Shown here: positions 1 through 12,160 of the stretch, piece by piece | How the letters are laid out: every line of letters begins with the position of its first letter | Numbering within the stretch: the first letter of the stretch is position 1 | Assembly (NCBI GenBank): GCA_033063855.1 | Contig: CP093831.1 | Span: forward strand, 14,942,001 to 15,006,000 | Direction: 5' to 3' | Origin: Smittia aterrima | Lineage: Eukaryota; Arthropoda; Insecta; Diptera; Chironomidae | Length of the DNA stretch: 64,000 nt | Notes under the pieces: generated by a model | Databases searched by the model: none | What the model was told of the DNA's origin: nothing | What the model saw: only the letters and a program-made list of their open reading frames with translations | Program-made: the position numbers and the translations under genes

Positions 1-100
1 TTTAAAAAAATTAAGCCAATGGTGTTTAATAGATTTAATGCAAAATAAAGATTGAACATCGTTTTGGAATTATCTTGTTGAGTTTTAAAGAAATCAGGAG

Positions 101-1729
<1,629 letters not shown>

Positions 1730-1836
1730 TTAGTTTCAATTTCAAAACGTGTCGTGACATGTTTTCATTTAATTTGACTGACTGGGTATCTAAAATTAGG
1801 TTACTACGTCATAGCTTTATGAAAAAATATTTGCTG

Positions 1837-1844
1837 TGACGTCA
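1837..1844. promoter_or_regulatory. CRE palindrome TGACGTCA in the polyubiquitin A intron
   Basis: Perfect CREB/ATF palindrome, kept unchanged in the inverted copy at 5786-5793 within a longer block identical between the two introns. Binding is inferred from the motif only. Confidence 0.5.
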
Positions 1845-1891
1845 TTACGCGTTTCTGATTGTTTTTGTTTGCTTACTGAATTGGATCTACG

Positions 1892-1904
1892 TTCTAGAAA
1901 TTTC
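1892..1904 (-). promoter_or_regulatory. Heat-shock element in the polyubiquitin A intron
   Basis: Three inverted HSF pentamer units with exact 2-bp spacing (TTC-TA-GAA-AT-TTC). The trimer is preserved at the equivalent place in the inverted copy (5726-5738). A shorter TTC-TC-GAA match lies at 2380-2387, near the 5' end of the same intron, and also has a counterpart in the other copy. Confidence 0.7.
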
Positions 1905-2585
1905 TGGATCATTGGACTTTAGTGTCACGCGCTAATTCTTATTGTTGAAAACTTTATGGTTTTATTATTGATCAATGACCTTTGAAGGTACGGAGACTTT
2001 CTAAAGACGGAAATAAATTTCTTTGTTCGGAAAAGTCAGGAAAGTAAACTTGAATTTTTTTTGGGGAAATTTGCTTACGTTTTCATATTCTTGGAAGTGT
2101 TTTCTTCAAAATAAAATAAAGGTTTCAGGCTTTTCATTGAAATTATAAGTCAGATGATGAAATTGGGATGATTACTGAACAAAGAAATGAAATATCAGCC
2201 ATTTTGAAAATAAAGGAAAATTGCTTGAAAAATCGGTTTTCCGTTGAATATTTCGAAAGTAAACGATTGAAAACATTAGAGTGAAGCTCGATCTGTGTTT
2301 TAAAACATAGTATTGTTTATGAAAACGCATTTAAATAGAGTTTTCAGATCGAAACAAAAAATTAAAAATGGCGAAGACTTTCTCGAAATTTTTTATTCGC
2401 TTAAATCTCAACTTACTTGATGAATTTCAATTAGATCTTCACGTAGATTTCTCAGGAATATGTTCACTTGACAATAAATCACTGAATTTAATTAGTTCCT
2501 TAAGTTTTTCCTTATTATTTAGCTCTTGCAGCTGCACTTGATGAATTTTCACTTTCGAATGATTTGGAAATCGAAATGTTTTTGA

Positions 2586-2592
2586 ATTTATA
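2586..2592 (-). promoter_or_regulatory. TATA box of polyubiquitin A
   Basis: TATAAAT read on the minus strand, with an initiator-like TCATT about 30 bp downstream and the untranslated first exon ending at the donor at 2416. The same element lies in the mirror position for gene B (5043-5049). A TTC-TT-GAA heat-shock-like match lies upstream at 2679-2686. Confidence 0.65.
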
Positions 2593-2710
2593 CCAAAAAT
2601 CGTTGCTCGTTAAGTAGTTTTCGTTAAATTTCAATTTTTTTGAAAACCGTTAATTTAGATAATTAATTTTTTTATTATTTCTTGAAAATTTTCACTAACT
2701 TCCAATCGCT

Positions 2711-4252
2711 TTATTTTGTTTTTGATTTTTTCACCTGCTTCCCATCAACAATATTTAATTCCTCAAGAACTTTCGGAAGATGAGCAACCAGCTCTTCAGT
2801 AGTTGATTTGAACTCTTCCTTGACCCATATTTCTTTCAGCTTGTTGATGACAACTCCCATGAGCTTTCCAGTTGGACAATTATGCTGCTTCAATGTGGCT
2901 CCATCAACAGGGAATCTGGGGACAGTCCAGTTCGTTAATTTCTCAAGAAGATCCCACTTACAGTGAAATTTCAATAATTCTTCGACATAATCTTTTACGT
3001 CTCTTGGTTTTCCTGATGGGATGAGACACATTTGTTGGAAAGGCATAAGCTCATCGATTCCTTTCGTCAAATTCTTTTGCTGACTTATGAAGTACATTAA
3101 GTCTCGTTCGTAAGCCGAGAATTTAAGTCGTTCGTGGAGATGAACAGCATCATCGAAAGTGTGAAGAAGAGATGAGAGCAACGTCATTGGATGAATTTCA
3201 TAACTTTGCGATCGATTCTTCCACAAAGTCTCAAAGTCATCGATATTTGGATTTTCGGGGAATCCTAAAAAGAAATGTTTTATTAATGTATTCGTTTTAA
3301 TAAAAATTAGAGTCTTACCAATATTTTGCAGAAGTCCACATTCAGCAATCACCTTTACAAGGTCACCAGCATGTTTTGACTCAAGAATCTTTTTCAGTTC
3401 AACCCAAATTCGTTCTCCACTGATTCTTTGTAGACCTTTCGCGTTAGCAGCAATGACACTTATTGTTTCAGGATCATGTTTGTCGGGACGTGCAGCAATG
3501 CGACCATAGAACCGAAAGTAGCGGAGAATTCTAAGGAAATCTTCTTTGATTCTTCGATCAGCGTTCCCAACAAATTGTACTCGTCGATCAAGGAGATCTT
3601 CGTAGCCATAAAAGTAATCGTAAACTAAACCATCAAATCCAAGGAACATTGCATTGATTGTGAGATCGCGACGGTTAGCATCTAGGAGCCAATCTTGTGT
3701 AAACTCTACTTCAGCATGTCTTCCATCAGTAACAACATCGATTCTCAATGTCGTACACTCAAAGTTCTCTTTGTCATTCAAACGAGGAGTAATCGTGCCG
3801 TGCTTTTCTCCATTCATGTTTATCAATCGAATATTCTCTTTCTCAAACATCGATTTCATTTCTGTTGGCGTCGCATTTGTTGCGAAATCTAAGTCGACAG
3901 GTTTTTTGTCCATCAGCAAATCTCTAACTGCGCCACCGGCAATTCTGATCTCATAATCATACTTTTTGAACAAATCGGCAAGATCACAAAGCTCTTTCGT
4001 AAAGATTGACTTGAAAAGATCATTATCAAGCTTAGTGACAACAGGATCATCTCGAACTTTCACATTTGGATCCATTCTTTTCAATCTTCTTAAGAGAAAC
4101 TCTTTATCGAGAGGTTTAGTTGAATATTGTTTCTAAAATAAAATTAAATTGAAAATATGTAAAACAAGTTGTCAACAATAACTTACAGAAGTACGAACGA
4201 TATTAGAGATAATAGCTAAAGTTCTGTACTTAATGAGATGATTCAGAACCAT
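2711..4252 (-). CDS. TRNT1: CCA-adding tRNA nucleotidyltransferase
   Basis: Adds or repairs the 3'-CCA end of nuclear and mitochondrial tRNAs using CTP and ATP. Three exons: 4252-4187, 4132-3319 and 3264-2711, with introns of 54 and 54 bp, giving 477 aa. The first exon is short (22 codons, start MVLNHLIKYR) and, with the start of exon 2, makes a basic, hydroxylated N-terminus that fits a mitochondrial presequence. Class II nucleotidyltransferase signatures are clear: GGAVRDLL, then the catalytic DLDF acid pair, RRDLTINAM, and the RIKEDFLRILRYFRF helix. The 3265-3318 intron is a multiple of three and stays open in frame, so a naive ORF reads through it and inserts 18 false residues. Divergent from PDE6D with only 166 bp between start codons. 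An AATAAA on this strand at 2671-2676 lies downstream of the stop. Confidence 0.95.
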
Positions 4253-4418
4253 TCCCAAATCAAAGAAATTTATGAAATTTTATTCTTCTAACAAAAATTT
4301 TTTGACGAAGGGTTTGGTTTAGTTGAACTCGCCACGTCAAAACAAATGTTTTCGAAGCAAAGCAAAAGAAAATAAATAAAAACCAAGGAAATAAGGAAAT
4401 TACAAACATTCAAACACA
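4253..4418. promoter_or_regulatory. Shared divergent promoter region, TRNT1 / PDE6D
   Basis: The start codons of the two divergent genes are 166 bp apart, so their promoters must share this interval. No TATA box is evident, as expected for housekeeping genes. No specific site is claimed. Confidence 0.55.
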
Positions 4419-4920
4419 ATGACAGCTGAGGTCGATGAAAAGATCCTTGATGGATTCCAAATGTAAGAGAAAATATTAATTTCGACAATGAATGAAATTT
4501 AATTTCTTTAATTTTAGAAACTGGATTAAATTAACAAACGCCGACGATGGAAAAACGATTTGGCATGAAGCAAAAGATTTTTCAAGCTCGAGTGAAATCC
4601 ACGAAGCACGAGTACCAACAAGCATTCTTGATGTCCGGGCAATTCTTCGCGAAATCAATTTTAGCACCGTCGAAGAGCTGAAAAATTTCCGAATTCTCCA
4701 GCGAGCAAAGTTTAAGGGAAAACCTCTCGAAGAGTGGGCATTTACAATGGGTCCAGTGAAGCCTCTTACAACCAACTCGTGGATATCAACAATCGAAGCT
4801 GCTCCTGAATCGCAGTTAATGCCAGCAAAGGTTCTCAACGGAAATGTAACAATCGAAACAGAGTTCTACGACGACGAAAAGAAATTTGCGACCTCAATAA
4901 TAAAATTGTTTTACGTCTGA
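4419..4920 (+). CDS. PDE6D: PDE6D / prenyl-binding protein delta
   Basis: Solubilising chaperone that extracts farnesylated and geranylgeranylated proteins (Ras-like GTPases, ciliary cargo) from membranes. Two exons, 4419-4462 and 4518-4920, separated by a 55-bp intron; 148 aa, close to the roughly 150 aa of the family. The joined N-terminus (ILDGFQINWIKL) matches the family opening, followed by HEARVP, the NFSS-like NFST segment, FKGKPLEEW, IEAAPESQLMPA, GNVTIETEF and a terminal LFYV, all hallmark PDE6D segments of the immunoglobulin-like prenyl-binding fold. The naive ORF start at 4492 lies inside the intron and is wrong. Polyadenylation signal at 4934-4939. The promoter of polyubiquitin B begins only about 120 bp after the stop. 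Confidence 0.95.
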
Positions 4921-5042
4921 ATATCTAGATCTTAATAAAAACAAAGGAACCTTTTTTTAAAAGACAATTTTCTTTCTATTCATTTATTTCATTAACGTCT
5001 TTTTTCAAAAAAAAAAAAAACTTAACGAGCAACGACTTTTGG

Positions 5043-5049
5043 TATAAAT
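5043..5049 (+). promoter_or_regulatory. TATA box of polyubiquitin B
   Basis: TATAAAT followed about 30 bp later by an initiator-like TCATT at 5073-5077. The inferred untranslated first exon runs from about 5075 to 5217. Confidence 0.65.
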
Positions 5050-5725
5050 TCAAAAACATTTCGATTTCCAAATCATTCGAAAGTGAAAATTCATCAAGTG
5101 CAGCTGCAAGAGCTAAATAATAAGGAAAAACTTAAGGAACTAATTAAATTCAGTGATTTATTGTCAAGTGAACATATTCCTGAGAAATTACGTGAAGATC
5201 TAATCGAAATTCATCAAGTAAGTTGAGATTTAAACGAATTGAAAATTTCGAGAAAGTCTTCGCCATTTTCAATTTTTTGTTTCGATCTGAAAACTCCATT
5301 TAAATGCGTTTTCATAAACCTTAATATGTTTTAAAACATAAATCAAGCTTCACTCTAATGTTTTCAATCGTTTGCTTTCGAAATATTCAAAAGAAACCCG
5401 ATTTTTCATGAAATTTTCCTTCAGTTTCAAAATGGCTGATTTTTCATTTCTTTGTTCAGTAATCGTTCCAATTTCATCATATGACTTATATTTATGAAAA
5501 GTCTGAAGCCTCTAATTTATTTTAAAGAAAACACTTCCAAGAATATGAAAACGGAAACAAATTTCCCCTGAAAAAATTTCAAGTTTACTTTCCTGACTTT
5601 TCCGAACAAAGAAAATTATTTCCGTCTTTAGAAAGTCTCCGTACTCTCAAAGGTCATTGATCAATAAGAAAACCATAAAGTTTTCAACAATAAGAATTAG
5701 AGCAGTCTCAAAGTCCAATGATCCA

Positions 5726-5738
5726 GAAATTTCTAGAA
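5726..5738 (+). promoter_or_regulatory. Heat-shock element in the polyubiquitin B intron
   Basis: GAA-AT-TTC-TA-GAA: three HSF units at perfect spacing, identical to the mirror site at 1892-1904. A second, shorter TTC-GA-GAA match lies at 5247-5254, near the start of the intron. Confidence 0.7.
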
Positions 5739-5785
5739 CGTAGATCCAATTCAGTAAGCAAACAAAAACAATCAGAAACGCGTAA

Positions 5786-5793
5786 TGACGTCA
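5786..5793. promoter_or_regulatory. CRE palindrome TGACGTCA in the polyubiquitin B intron
   Basis: Same perfect 8-bp CREB/ATF palindrome as at 1837-1844, about 50 bp from the heat-shock trimer. Its retention in both copies suggests function; no binding data. Confidence 0.5.
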
Positions 5794-5901
5794 CAGCAAA
5801 TATTTTTTCATAAAGCTATGACGTAGTAACCTAAATTTAGATATCCAGTCACTCAAATTAAATGAAAATCATGTCACGACACGTTTTGAAATTGAAACTA
5901 A

Positions 5902-8214
<2,313 letters not shown>

Positions 8215-8818
8215 TATTTTAAGTCTACCGTCCAAAATTTCAGATCATTCAACTCATAATTTGCTGGTCTATGACTTTCCACATTCAATTTGGTTGTGCT
8301 GCTACTCTTGATTTTCTATTTTCTTCAATACATTCATTTAACGCAGTTTTTAAAGAATAAATCAAGTTTTATTTTGAATCCGAAACGAGTCTTTCAAGTT
8401 AAAATAATTTCTTTAATTTTCAGGAATTTTCTCTTATTGAAATTTATTTTTCAGGAGTTAAGGAGTCTTTGAGCAGTCTTGTCAAAAAATTATTTCTTGA
8501 ATAATCTCTGCTTTTGAAGTTCAGTCTCTGACTTTTATCAAGTTAATTAAACTTTGTCTCGAAACACTTGAGACAAATTGATTGAAGAATCTTTAATAAA
8601 GAGAATCAAAATTGTTTTGAAGAAATTCTTTATTGATCAGAAAAACGTAAAATATTCAAACAAAATCATGGCAAACGAACATGGATACAAAACTTAAGTT
8701 ACGTGTGATATTTAATGAAAGGGCTTTTGCTGTCATGTCGAATTTTTCGAGAACTCATGGTCTTGTTCAAACTCTCGCAATTATAACTTTTTTAAGTTTT
8801 CTGGCTGTGTGATTTGCT
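8215..8818. other. Convergent 3' ends, polyubiquitin B and UBL-1
   Basis: About 600 bp without a coding region. It holds AATAAA on the plus strand at 8595-8600 for polyubiquitin B and AATAAA on the minus strand at 8629-8634 for the ubiquitin-like gene. The two signals are 28 bp apart, so the transcripts meet or overlap tail to tail. No other structure was seen. Confidence 0.6.
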
Positions 8819-9526
8819 TTAGTTTCCTCCACGAAGGCGCAGGCAAATGTGGAGAGTTGTGTTGTGCATCAATCCGTAATCTTTGATCGTGCGATCATCC
8901 TCTAGTTGCTTACCTCCCCACAAGATTCTCATTTGATCTGGTGGCATACCTTCTTCATAATTCTTCTCCATCTTTTGCTTCACAGCCAAGATCGTGTCAG
9001 TTTCTTCACAAGGAATTGCAAAGCATGGGCCAATCAAAGTCTTAATGAAGAGTTGCATGCCACCACGAAGGCGAAGGCAAATGTGAAGAGTCGTATTGTG
9101 CATCAGACCGTAATCCTTGATCGTGCGATCATCTTCAAGTTGCTTACCTCCCCACAAGATTCTCATCTGATCTGGTGGCATACCTTCTTCGTAATTCTTC
9201 TCCATCTTCTGCTTTACTGCCAAGATTGTGTCAGTCTCCTCGCAAGGAATTGCAAAGCATGGGCCAATCAAAGTCTTAATGAAAAGTTGCATGCCACCAC
9301 GAAGGCGCAAGCAAATGTGGAGTGTCGTGTTGTGCATCAGACCATAATCCTTGATCGTGCGGTCGTCTTCGAGCTGCTTTCCGCCCCACAAGATTCTCAT
9401 CTGATCTGGTGGCATACCTTCTTCATAATTCTTTTCCATCTTCTGCTTTACTGCCAAGATCGTATCGGTTTCCTCGCAAGGAATTGCGAAGCAAGGTCCA
9501 ATCAGCGTCTTAATAAATAACTGCAT
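8819..9526 (-). CDS. Diverged ubiquitin-like polyprotein 1 (3 x 78 aa)
   Basis: Three head-to-tail units of a 78-residue ubiquitin-like protein ending in LRLRGG, plus a final Asn; 235 aa. The start is ATG at 9526; an upstream in-frame GTG is not needed. By alignment to ubiquitin each unit has a 2-residue insertion near ubiquitin 32-34 (EKNYEEG), Lys11 changed to Pro, Lys63 to His, Ile44 to Leu, Val70 to Cys and Phe45 to Trp. Lys6, Lys27, Lys29 and Lys48 are kept, as are Leu8, His68 and the RGG tail. The precursor design implies processing by ubiquitin C-terminal hydrolases to a conjugatable GG end. The three protein copies are identical although their DNA has many synonymous differences, which argues for selection on the protein. 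I do not recognise it as a named modifier (not NEDD8, SUMO, ISG15 or FUBI). Single exon; TATA at 9598-9605. Confidence 0.92.
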   Translation of the reverse strand: MQLFIKTLIGPCFAIPCEETDTILAVKQKMEKNYEEGMPPDQMRILWGGKQLEDDRTIKDYGLMHNTTLHICLRLRGGMQLFIKTLIGPCFAIPCEETDTILAVKQKMEKNYEEGMPPDQMRILWGGKQLEDDRTIKDYGLMHNTTLHICLRLRGGMQLFIKTLIGPCFAIPCEETDTILAVKQKMEKNYEEGMPPDQMRILWGGKQLEDDRTIKDYGLMHNTTLHICLRLRGGN

Positions 9527-9597
9527 CTTCACTCTTTCTCGTTCTTATCACGATCGTTAAATTTCACAGTTTGATTGAAATGTTTGAGAGGACTCAA

Positions 9598-9605
9598 CCT
9601 TTTAT
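9598..9605 (-). promoter_or_regulatory. TATA box of UBL-1
   Basis: TATAAAAG on the minus strand about 75 bp before the start codon, giving a short intron-less 5'UTR. A heat-shock-like GAA-AC-TTC pair lies upstream at 9669-9676. Confidence 0.65.
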
Positions 9606-9764
9606 AGGATCGCAAATTTCAATTGGCAATCAATTATTTTCATTTGATCTCCGTTACGAAAGCTCAATGAAACTTCGCTGCCAAAAATAAGTAAATCGAA
9701 AACAAGAAACAAAGATCTCAGGAAATGATCATGAAAATCTCATTCGAAGGTGAAGAAGTTTCAG

Positions 9765-9772
9765 TATAAAAG
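9765..9772 (+). promoter_or_regulatory. Orphan divergent TATA box, plus strand
   Basis: TATAAAAG with an initiator-like GCAGTC about 26 bp downstream (9789-9794) and a GAA-GT-TTC heat-shock-like pair just upstream (about 9755-9762). It points away from UBL-1, but no long reading frame follows; the first ATG opens a 7-codon ORF. It may drive a non-coding transcript that includes the hairpin at 9915-9959, or be the remnant promoter of a lost gene. Confidence 0.4.
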
Positions 9773-9914
9773 GCGATTGAGACAATTCGCAGTCTTAATT
9801 GATATTAAAAGAGCTTACTCGTTTGTTGTCGAATGAAATCAATTTATTTGCTTTGATGAACTAATCTTTATTGAAAATCAAGACTAGGATCGATTATTAT
9901 TCGGTTCATATGAA

Positions 9915-9959
9915 AAAGCTCTGGAAACTTTGAGCTTTCAAAGCTTTCCAGAGCTTTTA
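9915..9959 (+). repeat. Long near-perfect hairpin downstream of the orphan TATA
   Basis: Perfect 14-bp arms AAAAGCTCTGGAAA / TTTCCAGAGCTTTT enclose a further 6-bp pairing CTTTGA / TCAAAG with one bulged base and a 4-nt loop, about 20 bp of stem in 45 nt. Shorter than a typical miRNA precursor. It could be an RNA structure or a cruciform. Confidence 0.55.
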
Positions 9960-10140
9960 TGTTTCGAGGATTTTAAGGTTCAGGAGGAAAACATTTTGGA
10001 CTTTTTCAGTTTACTTAAGTTTATTGGAAGGATTTCATTTTGGATTGGAAGGAAACAAGGAGTTTTGGTAAGGAAGTTGTAGGAAGGATTGGTAGGCAAA
10101 AAAGGATGGAGAACAGTTGAAATGTTGAGTTACCTGTCAT
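9960..10140. other. Non-coding spacer before UBL-2
   Basis: Nothing coding seen. On the minus strand a GTAACT donor-like site follows the UBL-2 stop by about 8 bp, so a 3'UTR intron is possible but unproven. Confidence 0.3.
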
Positions 10141-10854
10141 TCAGCATTGATCACCTCCGCGAAGTCTCAAGACGATGTGGATTGTGCTGTTATGGAAAAT
10201 GTTGTAGTCTTTGATCGTGCGAGTGTCATCAAGTTGCTTTCCGGCGTAGAGAAGTCGCTGCTGACTTGCTGGCATTCCATCTTCGTATTTGTTTTCCAAA
10301 GCTTGTTTAATAGTCAAGATTGTGTCATCTTCTTCACAAACTACAGAGTGAACTGGACCGCTGAGAGTCTTAACGAAGATTTGCATGCCACCGCGAAGTC
10401 TCAAGACGATGTGGATTGTGCTGTTATGGAAAATGTTGTAGTCTTTGATCGTGCGAGTGTCATCAAGTTGCTTTCCGGCGTAAAGGAGACGTTGCTGACT
10501 TGCTGGCATTCCATCTTCGTATTTGTTTTCCAAAGCTTGTTTAATAGTCAAGATTGTGTCATCTTCTTCACAAACTACAGAGTGAACTGGACCGCTGAGA
10601 GTCTTAACGAAGATTTGCATGCCACCGCGAAGTCTCAAGACGATGTGGATTGTGCTGTTATGGAAAATGTTGTAGTCTTTGATCGTGCGAGTGTCATCAA
10701 GTTGCTTTCCGGCGTAGAGAAGTCGTTGCTGACTTGCAGGCATTCCATCTTCGTATTTGTTTTCCAAAGCTTGTTTAATAGTCAAAATTGTGTCGTCTTC
10801 TTCACAAACTACGGAGTGAACTGGACCGCTGAGAGTTTTTACGAAGATTTGCAT
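10141..10854 (-). CDS. Diverged ubiquitin-like polyprotein 2 (3 x 78 aa)
   Basis: Three identical 78-residue ubiquitin-like units ending in LRLRGG, then DQC; 237 aa. It shares with UBL-1 the 2-residue insertion, Lys11 to Pro, Lys63 to His, Ile44 to Leu, CEE at ubiquitin positions 17-19, GMP in place of GIP, and RTIKDY, so the two are paralogues from one diverged ancestor. Its N-terminus ([11 protein letters not shown]) is closer to ubiquitin than that of UBL-1, and Lys29 is Ala. Lys6, Lys27, Lys33 and Lys48 are kept. Two of the three units are almost identical in DNA, suggesting recent unit turnover. A 51-bp 5'UTR intron is inferred at 10860-10910 (GTAAGA...TTTTAG). Likely a ubiquitin-type modifier processed from a precursor; function unknown. 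Confidence 0.92.
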   Translation of the reverse strand: MQIFVKTLSGPVHSVVCEEDDTILTIKQALENKYEDGMPASQQRLLYAGKQLDDTRTIKDYNIFHNSTIHIVLRLRGGMQIFVKTLSGPVHSVVCEEDDTILTIKQALENKYEDGMPASQQRLLYAGKQLDDTRTIKDYNIFHNSTIHIVLRLRGGMQIFVKTLSGPVHSVVCEEDDTILTIKQALENKYEDGMPASQQRLLYAGKQLDDTRTIKDYNIFHNSTIHIVLRLRGGDQC

Positions 10855-10859
10855 TTTTC

Positions 10860-10910
10860 CTAAAAGAAAGTTTTGTGATTAATTTTCTTAAACTTTAAAA
10901 ATTTTCTTAC
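10860..10910 (-). other. Short 5'UTR intron of UBL-2
   Basis: Donor GTAAGA and acceptor CTTTTAG flank 51 bp, ending five bases before the start codon. This copies the intron-before-ATG design of the polyubiquitin genes, though it is far shorter. UBL-1 seems to lack it. Confidence 0.6.
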
Positions 10911-10979
10911 TTGATTTGTTATCTTTTGTCTTCTTTGCTTCTGATCGGTGAATGACTGACTATTCGATATTTCCATTAG

Positions 10980-10987
10980 CTTTTATA
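10980..10987 (-). promoter_or_regulatory. TATA box of UBL-2
   Basis: TATAAAAG on the minus strand, about 130 bp before the start codon and upstream of the inferred 5'UTR intron. A TGACGT half-CRE lies further upstream at 11021-11026. Confidence 0.65.
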
Positions 10988-11578
10988 CAAACCAATTTTC
11001 CGAGCAGCCATAATTGTTCGTGACGTTGGAGTAGGAAACGATTAGAACACGACAAAAGCTCCGATAATTTTCCGGACCATAAATAACTTCTTAATTATTT
11101 TTATCAGATGAGAACTTAAAGAACATTTTATGATAGACAAAGTCTATTTTCTCCTGATTCTCAGACGAGGAAGACTACTTATAATTTATAGATAGAATAT
11201 TTGCAAAACAGTAAACGCGGAAAACTAAGCAAGATTTTATTTAATCTTAAAAGTTTAAAAAATAATTTTTCATTTTGAAAATATTTAAAGCTTCAAAAGC
11301 TTTCAACAAATTATTTCCAAACATTTAAAAAAAAATAGTTTCTAATGATAAAGATAATTAAAATCATCATAAAAATAATATCGCAAAAACAAATTGATCT
11401 GGTAAGCCAAAGAAGAGTCTAAAACTAAAGCTTCGCAGACGAAAACAAAACAAATCAAGTCTCGAGACTCTGTTGCTATTTTTAAACTATTTTCGTTTCA
11501 CCTTTCGTGGCGCACAGCTGATTGATTGATTCTTTGTCATCCTAATTTATTTTTAATTCTTCGTAGTAGCTTCAGCTC
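10988..11578. other. Divergent intergenic region, UBL-2 / metallothionein
   Basis: AT-rich, no coding potential seen. Upstream region for UBL-2 (minus) and the metallothionein-like gene (plus). Apart from the TGACGT core at 11021 I see no specific element in 11100-11570. Confidence 0.4.
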
Positions 11579-11585
11579 TGCACTC
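11579..11585 (+). promoter_or_regulatory. Candidate metal-response element 1
   Basis: TGCACTC fits the MTF-1 core consensus TGCRCNC, about 160 bp before the TATA box of the metallothionein-like gene. Confidence 0.45.
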
Positions 11586-11701
11586 CACACACATTTTTGC
11601 GAAGATATGTCGCAATCGCGTTTTATACGTGACGCGTTGAACGATGATAAACATTAGTCTGGAGTGGAATCGACATTGTTTTCCTCTACTAGATCACATT
11701 T

Positions 11702-11708
11702 TGCACAC
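11702..11708 (+). promoter_or_regulatory. Candidate metal-response element 2
   Basis: TGCACAC fits TGCRCNC and lies about 35 bp before the TATA box at 11743-11750. Two such sites in one short promoter fit MTF-1 control. Confidence 0.45.
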
Positions 11709-11742
11709 GAAACCAACGCCGGGTGTAAATTGTTTTATTTCA

Positions 11743-11750
11743 TATAAAAT
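11743..11750 (+). promoter_or_regulatory. TATA box of the metallothionein-like gene
   Basis: TATAAAAT, 70 bp before the start codon, implying a 5'UTR of roughly 40 nt. Confidence 0.6.
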
Positions 11751-11812
11751 GCTGGCGATGGCGATGGTCCAGACAAAGACAACTCCTTCAAAAGAGAAAA
11801 TAAATTCAAAAG

Positions 11813-12160
11813 ATGACTTGCGAAAACTGCGGACAAAGTGAGTTAAAGTAGTGAAACTTTCAATATAGGTTTCTTGAAATCTTTTTTGTTTAGATTGCTC
11901 ATGCTCCAGCCAAGGATGCTGCTCAAGCTCTAAACAAGCTTGCTGCTCATGCAAGAATTGCCAAACGAGTAAGTGAAATTTAAAAAGAAAGAAATATTGT
12001 GCTCTAACGTTTTCTTTCAGAAAATTCTTCAAATTGCGGTTGCAATAGAGCTTGCTGCAATGATTGCTCTAACAACTCAAACTGCTCTTGCTCTAGCAGA
12101 GCTTCCAAATGCTCTTGCACTTGTGCCAGCTGCAACAAGAAAGACTGCTGTCAGAACTAG
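11813..12160 (+). CDS. Metallothionein-like Cys-rich protein, 3 short exons
   Basis: Exons 11813-11837, 11894-11968 and 12021-12160 join in phase to 79 aa ending at TAG. 23 of 79 residues are Cys, in C-x-C, CC and C-x-x-C arrangements (starts MTCENCGQ; contains CSCSSQGCC, ACCSCKNC, CGCNRACC, CSCTCASC; ends DCCQN). Remaining residues are almost all Ser, Asn, Lys, Ala or Gln, with no aromatics. This is the make-up of metallothioneins, cytosolic chelators of Zn, Cu and Cd. Introns are 56 and 52 bp with GTGAGT and GTAAGT donors. It is about twice as long as the 40-aa fly MtnA, and exons 2 and 3 look like two metal clusters. The longest ORFs here are out-of-frame shadows. AATAAA at 12355-12360. 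Alternative: another Cys-rich protein, but no signal peptide is seen. Confidence 0.85.

Noticed and set aside
4476..4838. 120-codon minus-strand ORF over PDE6D
   Set aside because: Antisense to a clearly conserved coding exon; no similarity of its own.
8906..9520. 204-codon plus-strand ORF over UBL-1
   Set aside because: Antisense shadow of the repeat; no domain similarity, and the sense frame has identical protein units under synonymous change.
10147..10863. 238-codon plus-strand ORF over UBL-2
   Set aside because: Antisense shadow of the repeat, for the same reason as UBL-1.
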